Part shown: piece by piece, positions 1-7,923 of the stretch
Layout: each line of letters opens with the position of its first letter
How positions within the stretch are numbered: the first letter of the stretch is position 1
Source: Dialister sp900541485
GTDB lineage: Bacteria > Bacillota > Negativicutes > Veillonellales > Dialisteraceae
NCBI GenBank assembly: GCA_965119665.1
Contig: OZ221974.1
Coordinates: forward strand, 930,001-994,000
Length of the DNA: 64,000 nt
Direction of reading: 5' to 3'
The notes under the pieces: generated by a model
Databases searched by the model: none
Told to the model about the DNA's origin: nothing
Seen by the model: the letters and a program-made list of their open reading frames with translations, nothing else
Made by a program: the position numbers and the translations under genes

Positions 1-823
1 CCAAAATGAACCAGCGCAGACCGCCCTGGATGACCAGGTTCCGGTATCCGATAAATAAATTATCCTTACTGTTTTCCGTTGTTCTGTCGATATTTGCAAA
101 AATACCCTGTCCGTTAACCTTTGTTCCTTTAACGGATGTTTTTCCGTTCAGGTTTTCCGTGGTAACACGTATACCCCATTCCTTCTTTTCACCGAAACGT
201 TCGCCCCAGTCGAGATATTCACCGAAAAGTCCGCGGCCGGAAATGGTCTGGGTATAGTCAAGAACGCCCTTATCGGGAGCGACTTTGGACTTCACACTGA
301 CGATACCGCCCGGGTTTGTCGTTTCATACTGAACGCCGGTCCCGTAAATTCCGATATTCGGACCGGAAACCAATTCCAAAGATTCAATGGGGAACAAAGG
401 TGTATTGAACTGTGTGAATACACCGGGAACATTGTTTACATAGAAGTTGGTACCGTTCGTACGGAATCCGCGGAAAAAGAAATCTCCGTGAAGAATGGAG
501 CCCGACTGACGTACAGACGGTGAATTGGCAAGTAATGCATCCATCGGCTTATCCGGTGCGGTAAAGGTATCCATTGCTTTTTCCGTAAAATGCATCTGTG
601 TAAACGGAACGTCCATGGTATCTTTTCCTGCAAGGAATCCGGTCTGTGACTTCGTATACACGAATTCACCGGGCAAAACTTCTCTTGCCTTGTTGCGGTC
701 ACCGATAACGACGATTTCGCCAAGTTCATACGTCGTATTTGTATCCTGTGCGGAAACCATGCCGCCGGTAAATACGGAACTCATTGCCGCAAATACGGCA
801 GCCATAAGCATTTTGTTTTTCAT
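1..823 (-). CDS. TonB-dependent siderophore-type receptor, N-terminal part (runs off window)
   Basis: The minus-strand frame opens with ATG at 823 and stays open to the window edge, about 274 codons. A ribosome site AGAGAGGA lies 7 bases upstream. The first ~25 residues are a signal peptide ending VSAQD, followed by a TonB-box-like stretch (YELGEIVVIGD) and a plug domain with the segment RQSGSILHGDFFFRGF and then ELVSGPNIGIYGTG, as in FhuA/FecA-like receptors. It would bind a ferric siderophore or similar ligand at the outer membrane and import it with TonB energy. The barrel is outside the window. A promoter with correct spacing lies 134-162 bases upstream. The downstream neighbours are unseen, so the ligand cannot be named. 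Confidence 0.88.
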   Translation of the reverse strand, partial: MKNKMLMAAVFAAMSSVFTGGMVSAQDTNTTYELGEIVVIGDRNKAREVLPGEFVYTKSQTGFLAGKDTMDVPFTQMHFTEKAMDTFTAPDKPMDALLANSPSVRQSGSILHGDFFFRGFRTNGTNFYVNNVPGVFTQFNTPLFPIESLELVSGPNIGIYGTGVQYETTNPGGIVSVKSKVAPDKGVLDYTQTISGRGLFGEYLDWGERFGEKKEWGIRVTTENLNGKTSVKGTKVNGQGIFANIDRTTENSKDNLFIGYRNLVIQGGLRWFIL

Positions 824-956
824 TCCATAATCCTCTCTTGTCTGAAAATTAAAATAAATACAGATGTTAAATAAAAAATAATTCTTTGACTCTTTTTTGC
901 CCTCCTTATTTTTTAATTTACTTCTTTCCGTACCTTATTTTATTTATTACTATTTA

Positions 957-985
957 ATTATAGGTATAATCTCACTTTTTGTCCA
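957..985 (-). promoter_or_regulatory. Sigma-A-type promoter of the TonB receptor
   Basis: On the minus strand TGGACA (985-980) and TATAAT (962-957) are separated by 17 bases. The predicted transcript has a leader of about 125 bases before the ATG at 823. No clear Fur box was recognised. Confidence 0.6.
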
Positions 986-1104
986 TATAAATATTTTTTA
1001 TAAACAGGACTAAATTTATAAAACACACTTACAATCACAAATTCCTCCTGAAAACGAACAAAAAGCAGTCCCAAAAAACATGAACTATCATTTGTTCTCA
1101 TTTC

Positions 1105-1320
1105 TGCTCACACTTATCCCTTCCGTCAACCTGACGGTTGACACCTTCCCCGACAAGCGGGGACGGCTTACGGGTTGCATTTTATCGTTTTATGACAACA
1201 ATTAAGTAATATTTTTTAACCATTATTTCTTTCTTCCTTAGTCGTTCGCTGTCCCCGACTTCGGGGAAAGTGCCGAGCAAATCGAGGCGATAGGGGCAAG
1301 TCTGCGTACACAGGTCATAT
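1105..1320. repeat. Dispersed intergenic repeat, copy 1
   Basis: This stretch contains the modules shared by the family: 'CTTCCTTAGTCGTTCGCT', 'AAGTGCCGAGCAAA', 'GAGGCGATAGGGGCAAG' and 'GCGTACACAGGTCA', plus an upstream 'CCCTTCCGTCAACCTGACGG' hairpin module. It fills the gap between the receptor promoter and the ABC operon terminator. Confidence 0.8.
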
Positions 1321-1332
1321 GTATGTAACATA

Positions 1333-1381
1333 TAAAAAAGAACCGGTTCATGACATTTATGTCTTCCGGTTCTTTTTATTT
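1333..1381 (-). terminator. Bidirectional terminator after the ABC operon
   Basis: AAAAAGAACCGG pairs with CCGGTTCTTTTT around a 19-base loop, with T-runs on both strands. It sits 22 bases beyond the ATPase stop codon. Confidence 0.8.
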
Positions 1382-1402
1382 GATTCTTACAATTTCAGAA
1401 CA

Positions 1403-2194
1403 TCAGCCTTGCAACGCACCCTCTTGTTTCCAGTGCTTCGGCAGATATATGATGTGCATCCTTCCCGTTTCATCGATTTCCACTTTGCTGTCCACCTGGT
1501 ATAAATCACGGATGAACTCTTCTGTCAAAAGTTCGGCCGGAGTACCCACACCTGCCACTTGTCCGTCACGGATGGCTATCAGACGGTCACAGTACATGGC
1601 TGCAATATTTAAATCATGAATAGCCGCCGCCACGGTCAAATCCAAACTTTTTACGATATCCATAATTTCCAGCTGGTACCTTATATCCAGATGATTTGTC
1701 GGCTCGTCCAAGACAAGGCACTCCGTTTCCTGCGTCAAAGCTCTGGCGAGAATGACACGTTGCTGCTCGCCACCAGATAAGGTGGAAAAATTTCTTTCTT
1801 CAAATCCTTCCAACCCCACCAACTTAATGGCATCTCTTGCCAGCGTATAATCCTTCAGGTTATCCCGCTCCATCATCTTTTTATGGGGAGAACGTCCCAT
1901 GAGCACTACATCGAGAACGGTAAAATCAAAATTATAAAAATTATGCTGTGCCACGACAGCCAGCTTAAGTGCCGATTCGCGGTAGGACATTTCATCCAAA
2001 AGTTTCCCGTCAAACACTAACTTTCCTTCCGTCGGTTTCTGTACACGGTATACACATTTTAAAAATGTACTCTTACCGCTCCCGTTCGGCCCGATGATTC
2101 CTAAAAATTCTTTCGGATATAAATGGAGATCCACTCCTTTTAGAATCTGTTTCTTGCCGACGAAGAATTTTACCGCTTCCGCTAATATTTCCAT
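1403..2194 (-). CDS. FecE/BtuD-type ABC transporter ATP-binding protein
   Basis: A 263-residue ATPase of the iron-siderophore/heme/cobalamin importer class. Visible motifs are Walker A GPNGSGKS (35-42), signature LSGGEQQ (139-145), Walker B CLVLDEP (159-165) and the H-loop AAIHDLN. It would power the adjacent permease from the cytoplasmic face. The ATG overlaps the permease stop by one base (TGATG), so the two are translationally coupled. It is the last gene of the minus-strand operon and is followed by a strong terminator. Substrate is inferred only from the family and from the neighbouring TonB receptors. Confidence 0.93.
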   Translation of the reverse strand: MEILAEAVKFFVGKKQILKGVDLHLYPKEFLGIIGPNGSGKSTFLKCVYRVQKPTEGKLVFDGKLLDEMSYRESALKLAVVAQHNFYNFDFTVLDVVLMGRSPHKKMMERDNLKDYTLARDAIKLVGLEGFEERNFSTLSGGEQQRVILARALTQETECLVLDEPTNHLDIRYQLEIMDIVKSLDLTVAAAIHDLNIAAMYCDRLIAIRDGQVAGVGTPAELLTEEFIRDLYQVDSKVEIDETGRMHIIYLPKHWKQEGALQG

Positions 2195-3252
2195 CAGTCA
2201 TTCCCTCCAAATCCGTAAGTCCGCTTAATCATGAGATAAATAAAGCAGGGCGCACCAATCATAGAAATCAGGATACCGATCGGCAATTCCGTATGAGGAA
2301 TAATAATCCGGCAAAATCCGTCGCAGACGACAAGAAATATGGCCCCCACAAGGGCACTGGTAGGAATAAGCCGTTTATGGTCCGGCCCGATAAACATACG
2401 CATCACGTGAGGAATAATAAGTCCCACAAAGCCGATCATACCCGAGGCATACACGGCAAATCCGACAATGAGCGAGCTGATTAAAAGATACCATTGGCGG
2501 TATACATGGAGATCCGTTCCCATCGTTATCGCCGTTTCATCTCCCAGAAGCATAAGATTCAGGACACGGCTCTGCGTCCAAAAGAATAAAATGGAAATAA
2601 TAACTACCGGTGCTATCACCATGATTTCATTCCATTTTGCCCCGGCAAGGCTTCCCATCATCCAGTATGCTACAGTCTGCATTCCTTCTTTATTATTGGC
2701 AAAATAGACAATAAAGCTGGAAAATGCGCTGCACACCGCCGATAACGCCATGCCTGCCAAAAGTAATTTAATGGAATTGGAGCGGCCTCCCAGATTGGAA
2801 ATGAAAAGGACGGCAAGAGATAAGGCAAATGCCCCGATAAATGCACTGATTCCTACAAAATTAGAGCCCAGAGAAACGCCGACACCCAAAAGAATGGCTG
2901 ACGTAGCGCCCAAAGAAGCGCCGGAGGAAATCCCGAGTATGTACGGGTCTGCCAACGGGTTTTTTACGATAGCCTGCATGATAACGCCGCACACCGCAAG
3001 TCCCGAACCGACAAGAGCAGCCAAAATCAGACGGGGAAAACGGAGAAGCCAGACGATATCATGAACAGGTCCCCGTCCCACAGTTTCGATAGGAAGGTCC
3101 CCTGTCAGTTGTTCCGCCACGGCCTGATAAATTTGGTCCAACGGTATTTTCACCGTACCGATTCCGAGCCCCCAAAAGAGAGACATGACTAAAATCAGGG
3201 CAAGTAAAATAAGCACTGCCGTAAACTCTAAATGACGAATCCATTTTTTCAT
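2194..3252 (-). CDS. FecCD-family ABC transporter permease
   Basis: A 352-residue polytopic membrane protein with about ten hydrophobic segments, as expected for FecCD/BtuC permeases. Characteristic stretches are FPRLILAALVGSGLAVCG, NPLADPYILGISSGASLG and ASGMIGFVGLIIPHVMR, the last being the conserved cytoplasmic coupling region. It forms the inner-membrane channel for an iron complex, heme or cobalamin. It lies 10 bases after the binding-protein gene and overlaps the ATPase by one base, completing an SBP-permease-ATPase importer. Confidence 0.94.
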   Translation of the reverse strand: MKKWIRHLEFTAVLILLALILVMSLFWGLGIGTVKIPLDQIYQAVAEQLTGDLPIETVGRGPVHDIVWLLRFPRLILAALVGSGLAVCGVIMQAIVKNPLADPYILGISSGASLGATSAILLGVGVSLGSNFVGISAFIGAFALSLAVLFISNLGGRSNSIKLLLAGMALSAVCSAFSSFIVYFANNKEGMQTVAYWMMGSLAGAKWNEIMVIAPVVIISILFFWTQSRVLNLMLLGDETAITMGTDLHVYRQWYLLISSLIVGFAVYASGMIGFVGLIIPHVMRMFIGPDHKRLIPTSALVGAIFLVVCDGFCRIIIPHTELPIGILISMIGAPCFIYLMIKRTYGFGGND

Positions 3253-3262
3253 AAGTAACTCC

Positions 3263-4267
3263 TCAGTTCATATCGGGATACAGACCTTTTTTGATCATCC
3301 GCAACCCTTCTATCGTTTTTGTTGCAGGCGTATACATATGGTCAAAGGGAATAGGGTAAACTCTTGCTTCTTTTACCGCCCGGAGAGAACTAAATCTTGC
3401 TTCTTTAAATAAATCTATAATTTGCAGTTTGCCCTCTTCATTAAAGTAAACAACAAATATGACATCCGGATCTTCAGCAATAAGATCTTCATACCCAATT
3501 CTTTTACTTTTTACCGGCATGTAGCCGCCTAATTGCTCCACCATATCTCCTACAACCCATCCGTTATCATAATTCATGAACGCCTTTCCACTCATTTCTA
3601 TGACAACCGTTTTCTGTGACTGTCTGTCTTTAATTTGTCTGCGGGTGTTATCAACCTCTTCTTTAATGTCCAATACCATCTGATTTGTTTTTTCTTCTAC
3701 ATTAAATATTTTACCCATATCTTGCAAATATTTACATTCATCATCAATTGTACCTTTATTAGTCATATGATTGCTGGTAGAAACAATATATGTACGCACA
3801 CCATGGCCATTCCACCATTCTGTTGATTTCTTCAAAACAGAAGTAAAGGTAGATTTCCAACCGATGATAAGATCCGGATCGGCAGCCAATACTCCCTCTG
3901 CATTCGGCTCGTAATTATCAATGATTTGTACTTTTTTTAATTCCTGCGGATACTTTTCCATCATCCGTTTCCATGCCATTCCATTTTGATTAACTGATGT
4001 AGCAACCACAGTCTCAGCCTGTCCTAGTGCAACCAGCGTTTCAAAAGTATTTAATTCATGAGTAACTACCCGGTTCGGTTTTTTTTCGAAAATTTGCTTT
4101 ATTTTTTCCCCTGAAGAACTATAGGTTTCAACAGTAACGGGATAGTGAGAACTTCCCACGCTTGCATCTTTTTTATGAACGATAAAATCCCCTGTATATT
4201 CCTTATATATGTATCCAGTGAATAGAAAAAACAGAAAAATTGTAAATATTACAACGAATTTTTTCAT
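3263..4267 (-). CDS. ABC transporter substrate-binding protein (iron/cofactor class), membrane-anchored
   Basis: A protein of 334 residues if translation begins at the ATG at 4267. A GGAG ribosome site sits 7 bases before this ATG, whereas the in-frame ATG at 4279 overlaps that site. The N-terminus is a single hydrophobic segment (FVVIFTIFLFFLFTGYIY) with no cysteine, so there is no lipobox; it is probably held by an uncleaved anchor. The body has the class III periplasmic-binding pattern: RVVTHELNTFETLVALG, then EGVLAADPDLIIGW, then DLIAEDPDVIFVV. It would deliver substrate to the permease encoded just downstream. The ligand is not identifiable. Confidence 0.86.
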   Translation of the reverse strand: MKKFVVIFTIFLFFLFTGYIYKEYTGDFIVHKKDASVGSSHYPVTVETYSSSGEKIKQIFEKKPNRVVTHELNTFETLVALGQAETVVATSVNQNGMAWKRMMEKYPQELKKVQIIDNYEPNAEGVLAADPDLIIGWKSTFTSVLKKSTEWWNGHGVRTYIVSTSNHMTNKGTIDDECKYLQDMGKIFNVEEKTNQMVLDIKEEVDNTRRQIKDRQSQKTVVIEMSGKAFMNYDNGWVVGDMVEQLGGYMPVKSKRIGYEDLIAEDPDVIFVVYFNEEGKLQIIDLFKEARFSSLRAVKEARVYPIPFDHMYTPATKTIEGLRMIKKGLYPDMN

Positions 4268-4290
4268 TTTATGCTCCATTAACAGAAATA

Positions 4291-4316
4291 AAGGTGGTAA
4301 TAAATTTTACCACCTT
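4291..4316 (-). terminator. Hairpin between TonB receptor and binding protein
   Basis: Exact 10-base arms AAGGTGGTAA and TTACCACCTT with a 6-base loop, followed on the minus strand by TATTTCTG, a weak T-tract. It probably partly terminates receptor transcripts or stabilises their 3' ends, lowering importer expression relative to the receptor. Confidence 0.6.
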
Positions 4317-4344
4317 TTTTCCATGCCTTTCATATACAAACTTA

Positions 4345-6606
4345 TCAGAACTTATACTTAGCTCCTACCATGAATGCCCGACCGGGTTGAGGCCATGCAC
4401 CCATTCCCAAGTAAGCAGTATATGTATTTTCCCATGCTGTATTTGTTAAGTTTGTGATATTTCCATAAACAGACACATCTTCATTAACTTCATAATTTGC
4501 CGATAAATCTACAACAAAGAAGCGATTACTGGTATAAGCTGTACGGTTTAGACCAGTATAATAGTTGCATAAAAGTGAAGCATTCCATTTATTATTATTA
4601 TAAGTCAATATACCCGTATATGTATTTTGTGGCCTTAACTTATTAATCGCACTATTTACATTCCCCTTTAATCCTGTCAGATCCGGATCAAAAATCATTC
4701 CATCTTTGGCACTCCACTTGTCATTTGCATGTGAATAATTAAAACTCATTGACCAGAAATCATTTATATCATGTTTTACCGTAACATTAATTGAAGTCTT
4801 TTTCTCTTTTGCATTAACATACTTCATCTTAAAATCACGGACATTTTTATCCCATACACTATATCGTGCAATCGCATTTTTCATATCCGTCCAATCATAA
4901 TGAACAGAGGCGGAAGTTTTTTTGCCAAAATCTTTGCGAACACCAAAAGTCACTACATCCCCTTTTTCATTTTCAAGCTTAGCATCAATAGATTTACCAT
5001 TTGAATAATCTTTATTGGTAAGATGGTAATCCCCGACACGTATCGGGCGATCTACTTTAGTCCATCCCAAATACATGCTTGTATCATCGCTAAGTGCAAA
5101 TTGTGTCACAAGCGAAGGTGTGACAACTGAAGTGGATTTCCCCGCATCAGCATGAACTCCTTCTTTTGAAACTTTTGCAAAATCACTATGATAGGAATAT
5201 CGAAGAGCCGGTGTTATTTCCCAATTATCTGTAATATGTATCTTATCTTGTATATATCCCAGGACACTTTTACGTTCCACACTGGATGTCGTTTTCTTTT
5301 TTATACTTGTATCATAATAACGAGATTTATCATATGTCCATGTTGTTAGCAAATCATGTTTTCCGAGTGATTTTCCGTATTGTATTTGCAGTCCTCGGTT
5401 TTTTAATTTTGTAAGATAAGATTTTTTATCCTTCCCTTTGTGATTTTTTCTTGCCCACTCATCCCATGCAGGTGTAAATGGTGTCGGTGCATCTTCTCTA
5501 TCACCGGCTCCAAAAGAACCGAAATATTTTTCATTTTGATCATAGTAGCGTACAAAACTGTCCATACCATGATCTTCAGCAAAATAATAAGTCAAATCAT
5601 AATTTTTTTTGTTGTAAATATTATAAGCACCAACCCATGTTATCCATAAGTTTCTATATCCCGGATTATCAAAATTTCCATATTTATCATTGTGGAAATA
5701 GTCTTTCTTAATTCGGTTCCATTCTTCATCACTCAAATACCTATAATCAGGTGCCGTTAATGGATAATCATCATTTCCATGCATGTATTTATAGGAAAAA
5801 GCTAAGGCATGTGACTTATCAAACCGATAATCTAAACGTACATTAGCATTATTATCCCTATATCCCGTTTGAGCCCATTTGTAATTTTTTCCTGTAACCC
5901 CATCATGATAATGAGAATCTCCACTCAGTTCTCTTCTTGCAGACATAAAATATCTTAGTTTTCCATCATCATTACTTCCAGAAAAACTTATGCCATAATT
6001 ATATCGCTTCCATGAACCCATCGAAAAATCTATTGTCCCGGCAGATTTTAATGCCCCTTTTTTTGTAATAATATTAATAACTCCGCCGGTGGCATCCGAA
6101 CCATAAACTGATGCTCCAGGTCCCTTTATAACCTCAATTTTTTCGATATTATCAATCCCTACTATTTGATTAATATCAGTCATTGCCTTTGACCCGGCAG
6201 CATAATCCGAAATTGGACTTCCTGCCGTATTATCCATTCTTCGCCCATCAATCAATATAATAACTCTTGCATCGCCATTGATTGAAACAATGGAATGCGT
6301 TTGTGTATATCCATATTCGCCCCCGCGATAACCTCCCGGTGTCTGTACCTGTACACCGGGTAAATGTTTCAAGGCATCTCCAACCTGAGCATAATGCCGT
6401 TTTTCTATAGTTTCTGCATCAATAACCTGTACATCTCCGCCTGTACGGTAGTAAGATTGTTCAGTAATTTCATTTCCAAATACATCTTTGTTTCTGTTTC
6501 CATATACCTGGACTTCATCTAAATCATAAACCGCTTCTGCCGGCACCCCCCCTAAAAAACCTGTCAAGGCCAATACTGCCGATATGGCATACACTTTTTT
6601 CTTCAT
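4345..6606 (-). CDS. TonB-dependent outer-membrane receptor
   Basis: A 753-residue receptor. The ATG at 6606 is preferred over an upstream in-frame ATG because GGAGAGGAGAT lies 7 bases before it and a signal peptide begins there (MKKKVYAISAVLALTG, cleavage after PAEA). Next come a TonB-box-like DLDEVQVYG, a plug domain (VGDALKHLPGVQVQT, INGDARVIILIDGRRMD, IEKIEVIKGPGASVYGSDA, GGVINIIT) and a 22-strand-type barrel ending in the aromatic signature GAKYKF. It would import a chelated metal or cofactor with the importer encoded downstream. The plug resembles BtuB/heme-receptor-like plugs more than siderophore ones, but that is only an impression. Confidence 0.92.
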   Translation of the reverse strand: MKKKVYAISAVLALTGFLGGVPAEAVYDLDEVQVYGNRNKDVFGNEITEQSYYRTGGDVQVIDAETIEKRHYAQVGDALKHLPGVQVQTPGGYRGGEYGYTQTHSIVSINGDARVIILIDGRRMDNTAGSPISDYAAGSKAMTDINQIVGIDNIEKIEVIKGPGASVYGSDATGGVINIITKKGALKSAGTIDFSMGSWKRYNYGISFSGSNDDGKLRYFMSARRELSGDSHYHDGVTGKNYKWAQTGYRDNNANVRLDYRFDKSHALAFSYKYMHGNDDYPLTAPDYRYLSDEEWNRIKKDYFHNDKYGNFDNPGYRNLWITWVGAYNIYNKKNYDLTYYFAEDHGMDSFVRYYDQNEKYFGSFGAGDREDAPTPFTPAWDEWARKNHKGKDKKSYLTKLKNRGLQIQYGKSLGKHDLLTTWTYDKSRYYDTSIKKKTTSSVERKSVLGYIQDKIHITDNWEITPALRYSYHSDFAKVSKEGVHADAGKSTSVVTPSLVTQFALSDDTSMYLGWTKVDRPIRVGDYHLTNKDYSNGKSIDAKLENEKGDVVTFGVRKDFGKKTSASVHYDWTDMKNAIARYSVWDKNVRDFKMKYVNAKEKKTSINVTVKHDINDFWSMSFNYSHANDKWSAKDGMIFDPDLTGLKGNVNSAINKLRPQNTYTGILTYNNNKWNASLLCNYYTGLNRTAYTSNRFFVVDLSANYEVNEDVSVYGNITNLTNTAWENTYTAYLGMGAWPQPGRAFMVGAKYKF

Positions 6607-6659
6607 ATAAATCTCCTCTCCTAAAAAATATTGTGAATAACTGAAACTGTTTATTTCGT

Positions 6660-6700
6660 CTCTTATCACCGGTCTTTCCGTGTTTCGGCCGTGATAAGAG
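6660..6700. promoter_or_regulatory. Inverted repeat upstream of the TonB receptor
   Basis: CTCTTATCAC (6660-6669) and GTGATAAGAG (6691-6700) are exact 10-base complements around a 21-base, partly self-complementary loop. There is no T-tract, so it is not a terminator. It lies 54 bases upstream of the receptor ATG and could be an operator or an mRNA processing hairpin. Confidence 0.45.
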
Positions 6701-6714
6701 TAGAAATCATTCCC

Positions 6715-7071
6715 TCAAAATTCCGAATGCGTTCCTCTTATAGTTTTGATTCCCTCTTTTTCAAATATGTCGGTAATTGCTTTGATTTCATCACAAATTT
6801 GATTATTTTTGCTATCTTTGCAGCAGCATATTCCCAGATGTACCGCCTTCGGTTTCATATCAATAATTCTTTCGATTTTTTCATCCAGTCCTTTATCTTC
6901 TCCGGGATAATGTCCGCAGCCGCTGCATTTCATGAATGCTCCTATTTCCAATTCTTCTTTTCCATACCGCCGGAAAGAATGGGTACGCTTGTAAAATGCA
7001 TTGAAACAGCTCGCCCCTGTACAGACGGTTTCTGAATGAGGACAAGTGAGCATCACTATCTTTTCCGCCAT
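6715..7071 (-). CDS. CGGC-domain putative metal-binding protein
   Basis: A 118-residue cysteine-rich soluble protein. Cysteines occur in LTCPHSETVCTGASC near the N-terminus, a central CSGCGH that corresponds to the family's CGGC motif, and a late GICCCKD. CGGC proteins are a small uncharacterised family thought to bind metal through these cysteines. It is the first gene of the TonB receptor group (109 bases upstream of the receptor), which suggests a role in handling the imported metal or cofactor in the cytoplasm. That role is inference. Confidence 0.8.
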   Translation of the reverse strand: MAEKIVMLTCPHSETVCTGASCFNAFYKRTHSFRRYGKEELEIGAFMKCSGCGHYPGEDKGLDEKIERIIDMKPKAVHLGICCCKDSKNNQICDEIKAITDIFEKEGIKTIRGTHSEF

Positions 7072-7232
7072 GAATTTCTCCCGAATTTAATTAACATTAA
7101 ATATAATCAGACTTTTATTTTAATATAATTCTTCATGATTATATCACTTTTTAATCAGATTTGACAATTATTGTTATTATTATTTTAATTTTTAAATATC
7201 TTTTGCTATTTCTTTTTTATCTTTACTCATAA

Positions 7233-7262
7233 AAAAAGACCATGGCTTTTTCCATGATCTTT
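7233..7262 (-). terminator. Terminator of the 172-aa protein gene
   Basis: On the minus strand GATCATGG pairs with CCATGGTC (one G-T pair) around AAAAAG, followed by a run of seven T. Confidence 0.8.
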
Positions 7263-7272
7263 CTTTTTTTGC

Positions 7273-7791
7273 TTACGCCTTGGGTTTCAGGCTCGGATTT
7301 CTTGTTTCCAGAATCCATTTTGCCAGGTCTTCCGGGGCGACACCGAGATGTTCTTCTGCCCAGGGTTTCCATTTCGTACTTTTTGTTTTTATCGCCAGGA
7401 TTTCTTCCATGGGTTTTCCCGTTTTCGTTTCCAAGAGGTAGGCCATGCGGATCCAGTGGTTCGGGTAGCCTTCTTCCAAAGCCTTTTTCGCTCTTTTTTC
7501 TTCTACGCCGTAAAAACGGTGAAGACGGCGGGCACGATGGAGGTTGTATTTTTCTTCATAGGTTTCGCCTGTAAGTCCCAGATTTTTCAGGATTTTTCCC
7601 CACGGTTGTTCTTTTCTGAGTGCCAGTATTTCCTGTATGCTTTTCCCGGAGAGGCAGGCGATGAGTGCAGCTTTGTCGATATCAAGGTAACGGATGCCTT
7701 CTTTCAAAAGGGTTTTCACTGTATCTTCGGGAATTTCATATTTGTGATGAACGGCACGGATTTGGTCTTCTTCTGTCATTTGTCTGAGCAT
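7273..7791 (-). CDS. Unknown helical protein with an internal duplication
   Basis: I do not recognise this 172-residue protein. AAAGGAG lies 6 bases before the ATG and a terminator follows, so it is a self-contained transcription unit. It contains two copies of a ~55-residue module: the first around residues 24-74 contains GKSIQEILALRKEQPWGKI and the second around 99-155 contains GKPMEEILAIKTKSTKWKP. No signal peptide, membrane segment or cysteine cluster is visible. Charged, helix-rich composition suggests a cytoplasmic, possibly nucleic-acid-binding protein, but this is not demonstrable here. Confidence 0.8.
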   Translation of the reverse strand: MLRQMTEEDQIRAVHHKYEIPEDTVKTLLKEGIRYLDIDKAALIACLSGKSIQEILALRKEQPWGKILKNLGLTGETYEEKYNLHRARRLHRFYGVEEKRAKKALEEGYPNHWIRMAYLLETKTGKPMEEILAIKTKSTKWKPWAEEHLGVAPEDLAKWILETRNPSLKPKA

Positions 7792-7868
7792 GATGTTCTC
7801 CTTTCTTTTCTCTTTGCATTATATCACTTATTTCCGTTTTTATCCTTTTTTTTATGAATGGTTCTCAT

Positions 7869-7897
7869 TTGTGCAGGCCTGTGATTTTTGTTACAAT
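7869..7897 (+). promoter_or_regulatory. Promoter of the acyl-CoA ligase gene
   Basis: TTGTGC (7869-7874) and TACAAT (7892-7897) with a 17-base spacer, about 27 bases before the start codon. Confidence 0.65.
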
Positions 7898-7923
7898 GAT
7901 ATATCATATCAGTGAGGTGAATT

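Noticed and set aside
7100..7200. AT-rich palindromic sequence considered as a Fur box upstream of the CGGC gene
   Set aside because: TATAAT/ATTATA half-sites have the wrong spacing and too many mismatches to the 7-1-7 pattern.
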